64,000 nucleotides of DNA, taken from WHSW01 sp963705955 (lineage in GTDB: Bacteria > Actinomycetota > Thermoleophilia > Solirubrobacterales > 70-9). The DNA lies in the NCBI GenBank assembly GCA_963705955.1, contig CAVPLH010000006.1:1054001-1118000 (forward strand). The letters are read 5' to 3'. The notes beneath the pieces are model-generated. The model did not search any database. It worked only from the letters and a program-made list of their open reading frames with translations, and was not told the DNA's origin. Numbering within the stretch: the stretch's first letter is position 1; each line of letters opens with the position of its first letter. The position numbers and the translations under genes were made by a program. Shown piece after piece: positions 7,857 through 17,100 of the stretch.

Positions 7857-9088
7857 CCGTGCAGCTCCTCGATCAGGCGGCCGAGCTCGAGCGGGCGCTG
7901 CTCGCCGCTCCGCATGTCGCGAAGCTGGGCCGCGCCGTCGTCGTCGAGGACGATCGTCGCCCTCGCGCCGATCCGATCCGCCTGCTTCATCTGCCCCTTC
8001 AGCGAGCGGCCCGCGAGGTCGAGCTCGGCGCGCAGCCCGGCGCCGCGCAGCTCGCGGACGAGCGCGAAAGCGCGCTCCTGCTGACTCTCTGGGCCGGCGA
8101 CGAAGGCGTCCGCGGTCGACTCGGGCGGCGGCTCGTCGAGCGCCAGCAGGATCCGCTCGATCCCGGCGGCCCAGCCGCAGCCCGGGGTCGCCGGGCCGCC
8201 GAGCTGCTCGACGAGGCCGTCGTAGCGCCCCCCTCCGCCGAGCGTCCGCGCCTGCCCTTCGAGGCCCTCGGACTCGAACTCGAACACCGTGCGGGTGTAG
8301 TAGTCGAGGCCGCGGACCAGCGTCCCGTCGAGCTCGTAGCCGACTCCCGAGCGGTCGAGCAGCCGCCGCACCTCCTCGAAGTGCTCCGCGTCGGCATCGT
8401 CGAGACGGTCGAGCATCGTCGGCGCCGAGGCCATCACCGCGGCGGTGCCCGCGTCCTTGGAGTCGAAGGCGCGGAGCGGGTTCTCGTCGATCCGCTCGAG
8501 CACCTCGCGCCCGAGCTCGGCCTCGTGCTCGCGCAGGAACGCGCGCAGCTCTGTGCGGTAGACCTCGCGGGAGGCCGCGGTGCCGAGGCTCGAGAGCCGC
8601 AGGCGGACGCCGGGGACGCCGAGCTCGCGCAGCAGCTGGTCGAGCAGCGAGATCTGCTCGGCGTCGACGAGCGGCGAGTCGGAGCCGATCGCCTCGACCC
8701 CGACCTGGTTGAACTGGCGGAAGCGCCCCGCCTGCGGGCGCTCGTGGCGAAAGTACGGGCCCCAGTACCAGAGCTTCACGGGCTGCGCGAGCTTGTGCAT
8801 CCCGTGCTCGACGTAGGCGCGGCAGACCGGGGCCGTGCCCTCGGGCCGCAGCGTCAACGCCCGATCGCCCTGGTCGGAGAAGCTGAACATCTCCTTGGTG
8901 ACCACGTCGGTGCCCTGCCCGACACCGCGCGCGAAGAGCTCGGTGTCCTCGAAGACCGGCGTCTCGATCCGTCCGTAACCGGCACGCTCGCAGATCCCGG
9001 CGGCGGTCTCATGGACCTGCTCGCGCAGCGCCGAGTCGGCAGGCAAAACGTCGAAGGTGCCCCGGGGGGCCTGGAAGCGCGAGCTCAT
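7853..9088 (-). CDS. hisS: Histidyl-tRNA synthetase
   Basis: A 411-residue class II synthetase of normal length. It starts with APRGTFDVLP, and shows motif 2 around TLRPEGTAPVCRAY and YFRHERPQAGRFRQFNQ, the histidine-specific LVRGLDYYTRTVFEF loop, GGGGRYDGL, and the final anticodon-binding domain. It is first in the hisS-aspS pair. A TACCCT box 9 bases upstream of the ATG suggests a nearly leaderless transcript. Confidence 0.95.
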   Translation of the reverse strand: MSSRFQAPRGTFDVLPADSALREQVHETAAGICERAGYGRIETPVFEDTELFARGVGQGTDVVTKEMFSFSDQGDRALTLRPEGTAPVCRAYVEHGMHKLAQPVKLWYWGPYFRHERPQAGRFRQFNQVGVEAIGSDSPLVDAEQISLLDQLLRELGVPGVRLRLSSLGTAASREVYRTELRAFLREHEAELGREVLERIDENPLRAFDSKDAGTAAVMASAPTMLDRLDDADAEHFEEVRRLLDRSGVGYELDGTLVRGLDYYTRTVFEFESEGLEGQARTLGGGGRYDGLVEQLGGPATPGCGWAAGIERILLALDEPPPESTADAFVAGPESQQERAFALVRELRGAGLRAELDLAGRSLKGQMKQADRIGARATIVLDDDGAAQLRDMRSGEQRPLELGRLIEELHG

Positions 9089-9127
9089 CGCTGCGCGAGG
9101 GTAACGAGCGGGCCCGAACGCGGCGGG

Positions 9128-9133
9128 TAGGCT
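9128..9133 (+). promoter_or_regulatory. -10 box TAGGCT for a leaderless phosphatase transcript
   Basis: TAGGCT is followed by a 7-base spacer (GGCCGCC) and the GTG start at 9141. No ribosome binding site is present, so the mRNA probably starts at the start codon. Confidence 0.5.
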
Positions 9134-9140
9134 GGCCGCC

Positions 9141-10787
9141 GTGTCAGCCGGCTGGGGGTCACGAGTAGGCCGGAGCGGCGACGATCGCGGTCGTCTCTTC
9201 TACCTGGGACGAATCGCGGCCGTCGCCGGTACCTACTACCTGGCCGCAAAGCTCGGCCTCGGGCTCGCCTTCACGACCCCGAGCGTGACCGCGATCTGGC
9301 TGCCGACCGGGATCGCGCTCGCCGCCGTCATCCTCTGGGGCTACCGAATCTGGCCCGGGGTCGCGCTCGGTGCCTTCCTGGCCAATGTCTTCACCGACGT
9401 CCCGCTCTACACGGCGCTCGGGATCACCGTCGGCAACACGCTCGAGGCGGTCGTCGGCGCCTACCTGCTGCAACGCTTCGTCGACTTCCGGCCGTCGCTG
9501 GAGCGGGTCCGAGACGTCGTCGGCCTTGCGGTCCTCGCCGGTGGGGTGAGCACGATGGTGAGCGCGACGATCGGCGTCGCGAGCCTGCTCGCGGGAGGCG
9601 AGATCGACTCCGGCGAGATCGACTCCGTGTGGCGCACCTGGTGGCTCGGGGACATGGGCGGCGACCTCGTCGTCGCCCCGGCCCTGCTCGTCGCTGCGAC
9701 GCATTGGCCCTACCGCCAGGCACCCGGACGAGCGCTCGAAGCCGTCGCGCTCGCACTGCTCGTCGGCGGCGTCGCCGCCCTCACCTTCACCGCGGAGGCG
9801 CCGCTCATCTACCTCGTCTACCCGCCGCTGGTCGCGGTCGCGTTGCGCTTCTGGCAGCCGGGCACGGTCGCCGCGATCCTGCTCGTCGCCGCGATCGCGA
9901 TCCCGCTGACCGAGGACGACGTCGGCCCGTTCTCGGGCAGCGCGCCCGACGATCGGTTGCTGCTCGCGCAGCTTTTCATCGGGGTTGCGAGCGTCACCGC
10001 GCTCGTGCTCGCGGCGGAGATCGCCCAGCGGACGCGGATCGAGCACACGCTGGGCTACATCGCCGGCACGCTGCAGGAGAGCCTGATGCCGCGCAGCCTC
10101 CCCGAGATCCCGGGAATCGAGACGGCCGTCGACTACCGGCCAGCCGGCGAGGGGCACGTCGTCGGCGGTGATTTCTACGACGTCTTTCAGAGCGAGGACG
10201 GCAGCTGGTCGGTGGTCGTCGGCGACGCGCTCGGCAAGGGCGCCGGGGCGGCCGCGACGACGGCGCTCGCCCGCTACACACTGCGCGCCGCCGCGGTCCA
10301 CGAGCGGCGCCCGAGCCGCATCCTGCTCGAGCTCAACAATGCGATCCGTCGCCAGGCGCCCGAGCAGTCGTGCACGGTCGCGTACTCGCGGCTCGAGGAC
10401 GGCGACGCCGGCCGCGTCCGGCTGACCCTGTCCTCGGGCGGCCATCCGCCACCGTTGATCCTCCGCGCCTACGGCGGGGTCGAGCGTGGCGCCGACCCCG
10501 GACTGGTGCTCGGCGTGCAGCCCGATCCGCGGCTCACCGACGACACGATCGAGCTCGGGGTCGGCGACGCGCTCGTCTTCTACACCGACGGGCTGACCGA
10601 CGCCTACGCGCCCCGGCGGATCGTCACCCCGCGCGAGCTCGCCGTCGCGCTGCGCGATTGCGCGGGCTTCGGCCCGGCGGAGATCGCCCACCGGCTGACC
10701 GGTTTCGTCCTCGATCCGGACGCCGGCGCCCCACGCGACGACATCCTCGTGTTCGTCCTTCGGGTGCGCGCGCCCCGCGTCGGCTGA
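9141..10787 (+). CDS. MASE1 membrane sensor fused to a SpoIIE/RsbU-type PP2C phosphatase
   Basis: A 548-residue protein. Residues 25-300 are a multi-helix MASE1-type sensor (PSVTAIWLPTGIALA, WWLGDMGGDLVVAPALL). Residues 315-545 are a SpoIIE-like PP2C domain with the metal-binding motifs VVGGDFYDVF, VVVGDALGKGAGAA, LTLSSGGHPPPLIL and DALVFYTDGLTDA. Such phosphatases dephosphorylate STAS anti-sigma antagonists and so release a stress sigma factor. A STAS protein and a SigB/F-like sigma are encoded at 55.4-56.6 kb, which makes them plausible targets. Divergent from hisS. The 3' end meets the metallo-beta-lactamase gene tail to tail. Confidence 0.9.
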   Translation: MSAGWGSRVGRSGDDRGRLFYLGRIAAVAGTYYLAAKLGLGLAFTTPSVTAIWLPTGIALAAVILWGYRIWPGVALGAFLANVFTDVPLYTALGITVGNTLEAVVGAYLLQRFVDFRPSLERVRDVVGLAVLAGGVSTMVSATIGVASLLAGGEIDSGEIDSVWRTWWLGDMGGDLVVAPALLVAATHWPYRQAPGRALEAVALALLVGGVAALTFTAEAPLIYLVYPPLVAVALRFWQPGTVAAILLVAAIAIPLTEDDVGPFSGSAPDDRLLLAQLFIGVASVTALVLAAEIAQRTRIEHTLGYIAGTLQESLMPRSLPEIPGIETAVDYRPAGEGHVVGGDFYDVFQSEDGSWSVVVGDALGKGAGAAATTALARYTLRAAAVHERRPSRILLELNNAIRRQAPEQSCTVAYSRLEDGDAGRVRLTLSSGGHPPPLILRAYGGVERGADPGLVLGVQPDPRLTDDTIELGVGDALVFYTDGLTDAYAPRRIVTPRELAVALRDCAGFGPAEIAHRLTGFVLDPDAGAPRDDILVFVLRVRAPRVG

Positions 10788-11423
10788 GCGCGCCAGCTCG
10801 GCGAGGAACGGGTTCGAGGCGCGTTCGGCGCCGAGCGTCGTGATCCCCATGTGACCGGGGTATACCGTCGTCTCCTCGGGGAAGCGCTCGACCAGCCCGC
10901 GGATGCTCTCGAGCAGCGTCGACCAGTCGCCGCCGGGGAGGTCGGTACGCCCGACCGATCCCTGAAAGAGGACGTCGCCCGAGAACAGGGCCGGCTCGTC
11001 TGCAATCGCGTAGGTGACGTGGCCGGGGCTGTGCCCGGGCGTGAAGATGACGTCGATGTCGATGCCCGCGAGCTCGAGCGTCTCTCCGCCGGCGAGCGTC
11101 TCGTCGGCGTCGTAGCTCTCATACGGCCCGAAGCCGGGCCAGGGGACGAAGGCCATGATGTCGGCGAGCACCGGGACCTCGATCTCGGGGCAGTAGACGG
11201 GCGCCCCGGTCGCGCGCGCCACCGGCGTCACGGCGCCGATGTGGTCGAAGTGACAGTGGGTGAGCAGGATCGCGTCGATCCCGATCCCCAGCTCGTCGAT
11301 CGTCGCCAGGATCCGCTCGGGCTCCTCGCCGGGATCGACGACGAGGCCGCGATCCGATCCGTCACGGCGCAGCACGTAGCAGTTCTCGGCCACCTGGCCG
11401 ACGGTGAGGCTGCGGACGTCCAT
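10788..11423 (-). CDS. MBL-fold metallo-hydrolase, glyoxalase II-like; stop codon not found at the expected end
   Basis: Residues 1-211 form a complete small MBL-fold hydrolase: THCHFDHIG (the HxHxDH metal motif), TPGHSPGHV, LFSGDVLFQGSVGRTDLPGG and TTVYPGHMG. Relatives of about 210 residues end near NPFLAELA, as here at about 10791. The reading frame does not stop there but stays open, antisense to the phosphatase gene, to 9159. I take the domain boundary as the probable end and suspect a lost stop or a small sequence error. Family members hydrolyse thioesters such as S-lactoylglutathione; the substrate is unknown. A TACCCT box lies 8 bases before the ATG. Confidence 0.8.
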
Positions 11424-11431
11424 CGCCGCCG

Positions 11432-11437
11432 AGGGTA
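11432..11437 (-). promoter_or_regulatory. -10 box TACCCT before the MBL hydrolase
   Basis: Minus-strand TACCCT with an 8-base spacer to the ATG at 11423; the same leaderless geometry as the other promoters listed. Confidence 0.45.
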
Positions 11438-11450
11438 TCGCTCCGCCGGC

Positions 11451-11837
11451 TCAGCCCTGGCGCTGGCGCGCCAGCTGCTGCTGGCGCATGCGGCGGCGAT
11501 AGAAGAACTGGTCGACGTAGTAGCCGAGCGGCACGTACATCGCCACCATCAGGACCGAGAGGACGAGCGCGCTCGCGACCGGCTGCTTGAACAACAGCAC
11601 GATCAGGGCGAAGAAGACGACGGCGCCGAGCGCGCCGCGCTTCGCGGCGCTCGCCCAGGTCGGCGGGACGTCGCGGCGGTCGACCGGGCGAGCCGGATTC
11701 TTCTTGCCCCGCGACCGCGCCCGCGCCCTCGCCTCCTCGCGCGTCCGCGGGCGCCCGCGCGGGCCGCGGCGGTCGATCGCACCGGTCTGGGTGCCGCGAT
11801 GCTTGCGGCGGCGCTTCTTCTTCGCCCGCTGTGCCAT
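11451..11837 (-). CDS. Small basic membrane protein of unknown function
   Basis: A 128-residue protein. Residues 1-60 are extremely basic (MAQRAKKKRRRKHRG, then many Arg), followed by two hydrophobic helices at about 68-84 and 87-105, joined by KQPVA, and a cytoplasmic Arg/Gln-rich tail (YRRRMRQQQLARQRQ). The basic flanks predict that both ends are in the cytoplasm. It ends 27 bases upstream of the MBL gene. I do not recognise a family; codon use is typical of the genome, so it is probably real. Confidence 0.7.
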   Translation of the reverse strand: MAQRAKKKRRRKHRGTQTGAIDRRGPRGRPRTREEARARARSRGKKNPARPVDRRDVPPTWASAAKRGALGAVVFFALIVLLFKQPVASALVLSVLMVAMYVPLGYYVDQFFYRRRMRQQQLARQRQG

Positions 11838-11844
11838 CGGCGAG

Positions 11845-11850
11845 AGGCTA
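11845..11850 (-). promoter_or_regulatory. -10 box TAGCCT before the small basic membrane protein
   Basis: Minus-strand TAGCCT with a 7-base spacer (CTCGCCG) to the ATG at 11837. No Shine-Dalgarno sequence lies in the spacer. Confidence 0.45.
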
Positions 11851-12726
11851 ACGATCGAGCCGCTCGAGGCGTCGCTCGAGCACCTGCTCGTCCGCGTCGA
11901 AGGCCCCCATCGGCAGGTCCGCGGGCAGCCCGGCGAGCGCCGCCTCGGGTACGAGACCGACGACCTCGCCGCGTACCGGCTGGGCGCCGTGGCGGGCCGC
12001 GAGCTCGCGGACGCGCTCGATCACGTCTGCGAGCGGGACCGCGGCGGGGTCGTGGATGTTGGTCGAGACCTGGGCCCGGTCGCCGAGATCGATCCCGACC
12101 GCCCGCACGCCGGCCGGACCGCCCCCGGACTCGCGCAGCTTCTGGGCGATCGCCCGCGCGACGTAGACCTCGTCGGTGTCGAGCTCGAGGTTGAACGCCG
12201 CGAGCGGCGGGCGGGCGGTGACCAGCGTCGCGCCGGCGGTCGGGTGGGAGCGGGACGGGCCGAGGTCGGGCGCCAGCTCGCCCAAGCGCATCCGCCCGCT
12301 CAGCAGCTCGAGTCCGCCCCGCCGGAAGTAGACGCGCTCACGACGCTCCTCCGCGGACGCGAGCTCGCCGTAGAGGAAAACCGGAACCCCGAGCTCGGCG
12401 ATCTCCGCGGCGGTCGCCAGCGCCAGCTCCTTCGTCGTCGCGCGATCGCTCTCCGTGAGCCAGACCAGCGGGCAGACGTCGAGCGCGCCGACGCAGGGGT
12501 GGGCGCCGTTGTGCTCGTTCATGTCGATCCGCTCGACGCACTCCCTCGCCCCGGCGGCGAGCTCGGCGACGATCGCATCGTCGGGCGCGGTCAGCGTGAG
12601 CACGGTGCGGTTGTGGACCTCGTCGGTGTGGCGGTCGAGTACCTCGGCGCCGCCGAACGCGGTCGAGATCGCGGCGACCGCGTCTCGGTCGAGGCCTTCG
12701 GAGAAGTTCGGGACCGCGACCGCCAT
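11848..12726 (-). CDS. Glutamate formimidoyltransferase-like protein
   Basis: A 292-residue protein equal to the formiminotransferase part of FTCD. It begins AVAVPNFSEGLDRDAV and has the conserved HNRTVLTL, NGAHPCVGALDVCPLVWL and FNLELDT segments of the N- and C-subdomains. The family moves the formimino group of formiminoglutamate to tetrahydrofolate in histidine breakdown. No other histidine-degradation (hut) gene is visible nearby, so its use here is uncertain. It lies 16 bases downstream of the aminopeptidase gene, probably co-transcribed. Confidence 0.88.
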   Translation of the reverse strand: MAVAVPNFSEGLDRDAVAAISTAFGGAEVLDRHTDEVHNRTVLTLTAPDDAIVAELAAGARECVERIDMNEHNGAHPCVGALDVCPLVWLTESDRATTKELALATAAEIAELGVPVFLYGELASAEERRERVYFRRGGLELLSGRMRLGELAPDLGPSRSHPTAGATLVTARPPLAAFNLELDTDEVYVARAIAQKLRESGGGPAGVRAVGIDLGDRAQVSTNIHDPAAVPLADVIERVRELAARHGAQPVRGEVVGLVPEAALAGLPADLPMGAFDADEQVLERRLERLDR

Positions 12727-12742
12727 CTCGCCTCCCGCCGGT

Positions 12743-13700
12743 TCAGCTCCCGACGACGAGCTCGCCGGCGCGCACCAGCGCCTCGCCGTCGACGCTGACG
12801 TCCGGCTTCAGCACCACGCAGTCGAGGTGGACCGGCACCTGAACCGTGCCCCCGATCCCCGCCGAGGCGCCGAACGCGACGTGACAGGTCCCGAGCAGCT
12901 TCTCGTCCTCGAGCACGTTCCCGCTCGGGATCGCCCTCTCGTTCGTGCCGATCCCGAGCTCGGCGACGTTGGTCCCGCCCTCGCCGCCGACGGCGAGCAG
13001 CTCCATCAGGCGCTCGCCCTCGGCGCCGGTCGCCGCGACGAGGTTCCCTCCCGAGACCGTCAGCTCGACCGGCTCGCTCGGGGACCCCGATCGTCGCGAT
13101 CGTGCCGTCGACGACCAGGGTTCCCTCGGCGGTCCCCTCGACCGGCGAGATGAACCCCTCGCCGCAGGGCAGGTTGCCCCAGGCGCCGGTCGCGCTCAGG
13201 TCGCCGTGATCCGGGATCCCCTCGCGGCCCTCGATCCCCAGCCGCAGGTCGGAGCCGTTCGCGCAGGTGATCCGCGCCTCCGCGCCGCCGGTCAGCAGCT
13301 CGGCGATCGCTTCGCCCTTGCGGCGCAGGCCCTCGATGTCCGCCGACATCGCGCGCGCGAGCATCTCCTCGGTCACCCCCGGCAGGGTCGCGATCCGCAC
13401 CCCGGCCTCGGTCGCGATCCGGCGCGCGGCCGTGTGCGAGAGGGACTGCACGGTCGGCGCGAGGACGACGTCCGCGGCCGCCATCGCCGCCGCGACGGGG
13501 TCGGGCGGCTCGGCGGCGTGTGAGCGCCGCTCGGCCATCAGCATCGTCACGCCTTCGGCGCCGGCGCGGCCCGCCGCGGCGCGAAGCCGCTCCCCGAGGC
13601 CGATCGTCGCCGGGTTGCAGACGACCAGCACCTCCTCTCCCTCGCGGACCCCCATGCACTCGTTGATCACGGCCGAGACGGCACGCTCGAGGTCGCTCAT
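12743..13700 (-). CDS. M29-type (aminopeptidase T/II-like) metallo-aminopeptidase, with a frameshift near 13085
   Basis: About 318 residues once two frames are joined. The first part (13700 to about 13085) runs from MSDLERAVSAVINECM through the N-terminal domain to VDGTIATIGVP. The second has VAELGIGTN, LEDEKLLGTCHVAFG and QVPVHLDCV, the metal-binding Glu and His motifs of thermostable M29-like aminopeptidases. The break is at a C/G run (CCCC on the coding strand); removing one base restores IGVPSEPVELTVSGG. A TAGTTT box lies 6 bases before the ATG. The product should release N-terminal amino acids; specificity is unknown. Confidence 0.85.
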
Positions 13701-13706
13701 GCCCGC

Positions 13707-13712
13707 AAACTA
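13707..13712 (-). promoter_or_regulatory. -10 box TAGTTT before the aminopeptidase
   Basis: Minus-strand TAGTTT with a 6-base spacer (GCGGGC) to the ATG at 13700, consistent with a leaderless mRNA. Confidence 0.45.
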
Positions 13713-13735
13713 CAAGTCGGGGCGGGCTCGCGTGC

Positions 13736-15730
13736 TCAGCGGCGCTGCTTGCGCTTCTGCTTCAGGTGGAGCTTCTTGCTCAGCTTCGCCACGTCGCCGT
13801 TCTCGGGCACGAACCTGAGCTTCGGCGACACCTTCGCCTTGCCTCTGCGATCGAGCTTTCGCGCCAGCTTCCCCTTCGGCTTCAGCTTCAGCTTGTACCT
13901 GTCGGCCTTCTTCACGGTCTTCTTGGCGCGCTTGACGCCCTTCGCGTCGAGCGAGAGCGTGCCCGGCCCGGCGACCCGGACCGCGAACGTCGCGGTGCCG
14001 GCCCGCTTGTTGCGCTTCTGGTTGACGACCCTGAAGTTCTTGCCCTGCTCGAACCAGATCGGGCTCGAGTAGACCTCGACCCGGTCGCCGGAGGGATCGA
14101 GGCGGAGCACCTCGATCGAGTAGCGGGCGGCGCCGCTGGACGCGAACGTATGGGTGAAGTCGTCGCTCGTCACGGTCGCCGAGTCGACCGCGTCGCCGTC
14201 CTTGAGCAGCCGCACCTCGTAGGTTCCGGGGCGCGCCGCGGTCGCGCCGGCACGCATCACCTCGACGTCGAACGCGGCGCTCGGGCCGGTCAGCGTGTCG
14301 CCGATGATCGCGTCGGACGCGCCCGCCGCCCGGCCGGTGACGCGGATGTCGGGACCGTCGTTGCCGTACAGCTTCACGTAGGTGTGGTCGTCCTTGATCG
14401 CGGCGACGATCGCGCTCTCGGAGAGCTCGGTCGCGCCGACGACGGTCGTCGCGCGGCCGATCGGGGCGGTCGTGATGTCGGTCATGTCCGCCTGGTGGGA
14501 GTCGCTCGACCCGACCGCCGCGATGTGGGCGCCGGTCGCGAGCTTCTGCTCGTAGAAGGCGATCGCCGGGAGCGTGAACGGGTTCCGGACCGCGCCGATG
14601 TCGGCGGGGCCCGTCTGCACCTCGATCGCGTCGACCTTCGAGTAGTCGGTCTCGGCGTCGGACCAGTCCCAGGGACAGCCGCGGCAGAGCGAGACGTTGC
14701 TCGGGCTGCTCGACGGGAAGATCGTCGGGTGGTTGACCTGCGACCAGCCGCCGGTCGAGTCGATGCTCGGGATCTGGGTGTTCGGCGTCACCGCGTCCTG
14801 GACCTTGTTCAGCGACGCGTCGGCAGGGTCGTAGCTGAAAACCGGCCCGCCTCGGAAGTCGGCGAAGTAGTTCGAGCCGATGTTGTTGTAGTGGCCGTGG
14901 TAGGTCGTGACCTCGGTGCCGGGGATGATCAGCTTGCCCGGGTAGGCGGGCTGATAGCGGCCGATCTCGCCCCGGTTGACGTCGTTGTTGTGGTCGACGA
15001 GCCCGAGGAAGTCGAGCCCGGCGCCGCCATCGGCGAGCGGCCTGAACCCGTAGTCGAAGCTCTGGCGCATCGTCGCGTTGCCGGGCTCCATCTCGCCGTG
15101 GGTGTGGACGTCGCCGGCGTACCAGCCGGGGTTCGGGTTGGCGACACCGGTGTCGTAGGCGGCGGGCGCATAGGGAGCGTTCGCCCATCTCGAGGCATCG
15201 GTGCTCGTCTCGACCCCGACCCGCCAGTTGACCGTCTGCTCGTCGAGCGCCGCCAGCCCGAGCTCGGCCACCCACCTGCCGGCGGGGATCGCGCCGGGCT
15301 CATACGCCCTGGTCGTGTAGCCGCTCACGTAGGCCTTCTTCGCCGCCAGGTAGGTCGACTCCGGACTGAAGCCGTTCTCGGCGATCGCCAGGTCCTTGAC
15401 CGCGCTGCCGCTCCAACCCCGCCGCTCGTTCGGCCCGGCCACCGTGTCGGCGCCGTGGAGCGGCTCATAGACGCCCATGTCGAGGGTGCTCCCGGAGTCG
15501 TAGCAGTAGCGGATCCGGATCGCGCGGGTGCCGGACGGGACGTCGAACGGGATCTGGACGAAGTCGCCCTGCTGGCTTCGGTCGAAGCTGCCGATGAAGT
15601 CGTCGAGCGGCTTCATCGTCGGGTCGTCCTGGCCCGGAAGCGTGCAAACCGCCCCGGCGCCCGCCGGCACGACGAGAGCCCCGGCGACGCTCGCCGCCAA
15701 GATCAGACCCCACCTCCTACCTCGCATCAT
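13736..15730 (-). CDS. Secreted PHP-domain phosphoesterase (CehA/McbA-like)
   Basis: A 664-residue protein. Residues 1-27 are a signal peptide (RRWGLILAASVAGALVV, then PAGAGA). A beta-rich N-terminal region precedes a PHP metallo-hydrolase domain with YAGDVHTHGEM, FLGLVDHNND, IPGTEVTTYHGHYN, WSQVNHP and VGSSDSHQ, which together give the expected metal-binding His and Asp residues. The C-terminal 110 residues are very basic (KRAKKTVKKADRYKLKLKP), possibly for wall binding. CehA is a carbaryl hydrolase, but most relatives have unknown substrates. It lies 35 bases upstream of the aminopeptidase gene. Confidence 0.85.
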   Translation of the reverse strand: MMRGRRWGLILAASVAGALVVPAGAGAVCTLPGQDDPTMKPLDDFIGSFDRSQQGDFVQIPFDVPSGTRAIRIRYCYDSGSTLDMGVYEPLHGADTVAGPNERRGWSGSAVKDLAIAENGFSPESTYLAAKKAYVSGYTTRAYEPGAIPAGRWVAELGLAALDEQTVNWRVGVETSTDASRWANAPYAPAAYDTGVANPNPGWYAGDVHTHGEMEPGNATMRQSFDYGFRPLADGGAGLDFLGLVDHNNDVNRGEIGRYQPAYPGKLIIPGTEVTTYHGHYNNIGSNYFADFRGGPVFSYDPADASLNKVQDAVTPNTQIPSIDSTGGWSQVNHPTIFPSSSPSNVSLCRGCPWDWSDAETDYSKVDAIEVQTGPADIGAVRNPFTLPAIAFYEQKLATGAHIAAVGSSDSHQADMTDITTAPIGRATTVVGATELSESAIVAAIKDDHTYVKLYGNDGPDIRVTGRAAGASDAIIGDTLTGPSAAFDVEVMRAGATAARPGTYEVRLLKDGDAVDSATVTSDDFTHTFASSGAARYSIEVLRLDPSGDRVEVYSSPIWFEQGKNFRVVNQKRNKRAGTATFAVRVAGPGTLSLDAKGVKRAKKTVKKADRYKLKLKPKGKLARKLDRRGKAKVSPKLRFVPENGDVAKLSKKLHLKQKRKQRR

Positions 15731-15806
15731 GCAATCGGCAAGCTACCGCCTGGGACCTCGTCGCGGCGCCCGGAGACCGGGGCCGGCGGCTAGGGTCCCG
15801 GCGAGC

Positions 15807-16446
15807 ATGCGCGGCGCATCACCTCGCGAGACGCTCGACCTCGCCGACTACCGGCTCCGGGTCGCCGAGCTCTACCTCGCGACCGCCGTCGAGGGCCCGG
15901 GGGCGGTCGCCGAGTTCCGCGATCGCCGCGACCGGCTGTTTCGCGACCACCCGGCGTCGGCGCTGACCGCCGTGCAGCGCGAGCGCTTCGACGGCCTCGA
16001 TTACTTCGAGTTCGACCCGGCGGCGCGGGTCGAGTGCGAGCTCGCGCCGGACGGACGACTCGGATCAGCTGCGGATCGACTCCGGAGGCGAGGACGGGGT
16101 GGTCAGCTACGCGCGGGTCGGGCGCCTGGTGACGCCGTGGGGAGAGCTCACCCTGTTCTGGACCGAGGGCTACGGCGGCGGTCTCTTCCTGCCGTTTCGC
16201 GACGCGACCGCGCCGACCGAGACCTACGGGGCCGGGCGCTATTTGACCGACACGATCAAGGGCAGCTACCGCGGCGGATTGGAGATCGTCGAGGGCGAGC
16301 GAACCGCCGTCGTCCTCGACTTCAACTATGCGTACAACCCCTCCTGCGCCTACAACTCGCGCTGGGCCTGTCCGCTCGCCCCGCCCGAGAACCGGCTCGA
16401 CGCCGCGATCCAAGCCGGCGAGCGCAAGTACCCCGATCCCGTCTGA
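15807..16446 (+). CDS. DUF1684 family protein, with a frameshift near 16055
   Basis: The first frame gives LADYRLRVAELYLATAV, then FRDRRDRLFRDHPASAL and FDGLDYFEFDP. The second, from about 16060, gives QLRIDSGGEDG, YARVGRL, FLPFRDATAPTETYGAGRYL and the diagnostic FNYAYNPSCAYNSRWACPL, ending with PPENRLDAAIQAGE. Joined, they make the usual length of about 210 residues. One surplus base in the GGACGGACGA region explains the break. DUF1684 proteins have no firmly established activity. A TAGGGT box lies 10 bases before the ATG. Confidence 0.85.
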
Positions 16447-16531
16447 TCTCCATCGCTCAGCCTCCTGGCCGCCGTCCGTCGAGCTTCGCTGCTTCAGCGC
16501 TCGGCACCGCGCGCGAGCCTATCGCGCCGGC

Positions 16532-17059
16532 TCAGCCGCTCCAATCCCCGATCAGCGCGAGCACCGGCTCGAGGCTCTGCTCCTCGAACGAGAGGTGGGC
16601 GAGCAGAACCTCGCCGAGGCGCTCGAGCGCCGCTACGAGGACCGCGCGACCGTCGTCGTCCGCGCCGAGGGCCTCCGCCGCGGCCTCGACCTCGTCGAGC
16701 AGCCGCGAGACCTGGCGGTGCTCGTCGGTGAGCCGGTCGACGACCGGCTCGATCGCGGGCTCGACCCGGCGCAGCCGCGGGAACAGAGCGACGTCCTCGA
16801 GGCGGTGATGAGCGTGGACGAAGCGGCAGTGCCTGAGGCAGCCGTACTTGAGCTGCCAGAGGATGCTGCCGGCCTTCAGATCGGCGATCCGCTCGCGGAG
16901 CTCGGCCGGCGGCGCGTCGGCGGCGGCATCGCGCGCCAATTCGGTCACCGTCGCGAGATCGCGGCGGATCATCGAGTGGACCCAGAGCAGCTCGGCGAAC
17001 AGCGGGTTGTCCGCCGCGCTTTGCTCGATCAGGTTCGGGTCGTCGGGCTCGATCGTCAT
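16532..17059 (-). CDS. Hemerythrin-like HHE-domain protein
   Basis: A 175-residue, mostly helical protein with His and Glu residues spaced as in HHE cation-binding domains: ELLWVHSMIRRDL, RFVHAHHRLEDVALFP, LTDEHRQVSRLL and LLAHLSFEEQSLEPVL. Such domains usually hold a di-iron centre and bind oxygen or sense redox state. It stands alone, divergent from the DUF2568 gene 41 bases away. The start is the ATG of MTIEPDDPN. Confidence 0.88.
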   Translation of the reverse strand: MTIEPDDPNLIEQSAADNPLFAELLWVHSMIRRDLATVTELARDAAADAPPAELRERIADLKAGSILWQLKYGCLRHCRFVHAHHRLEDVALFPRLRRVEPAIEPVVDRLTDEHRQVSRLLDEVEAAAEALGADDDGRAVLVAALERLGEVLLAHLSFEEQSLEPVLALIGDWSG

Positions 17060-17100
17060 CGGAAGGCCTCACCTTGCCAGGCGCGTCAAGATCGGACGAG

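Noticed and set aside
9159..10787. A long C-terminal extension of the MBL hydrolase
   Set aside because: It is the mirror of the phosphatase coding sequence; no family member has such an extension.
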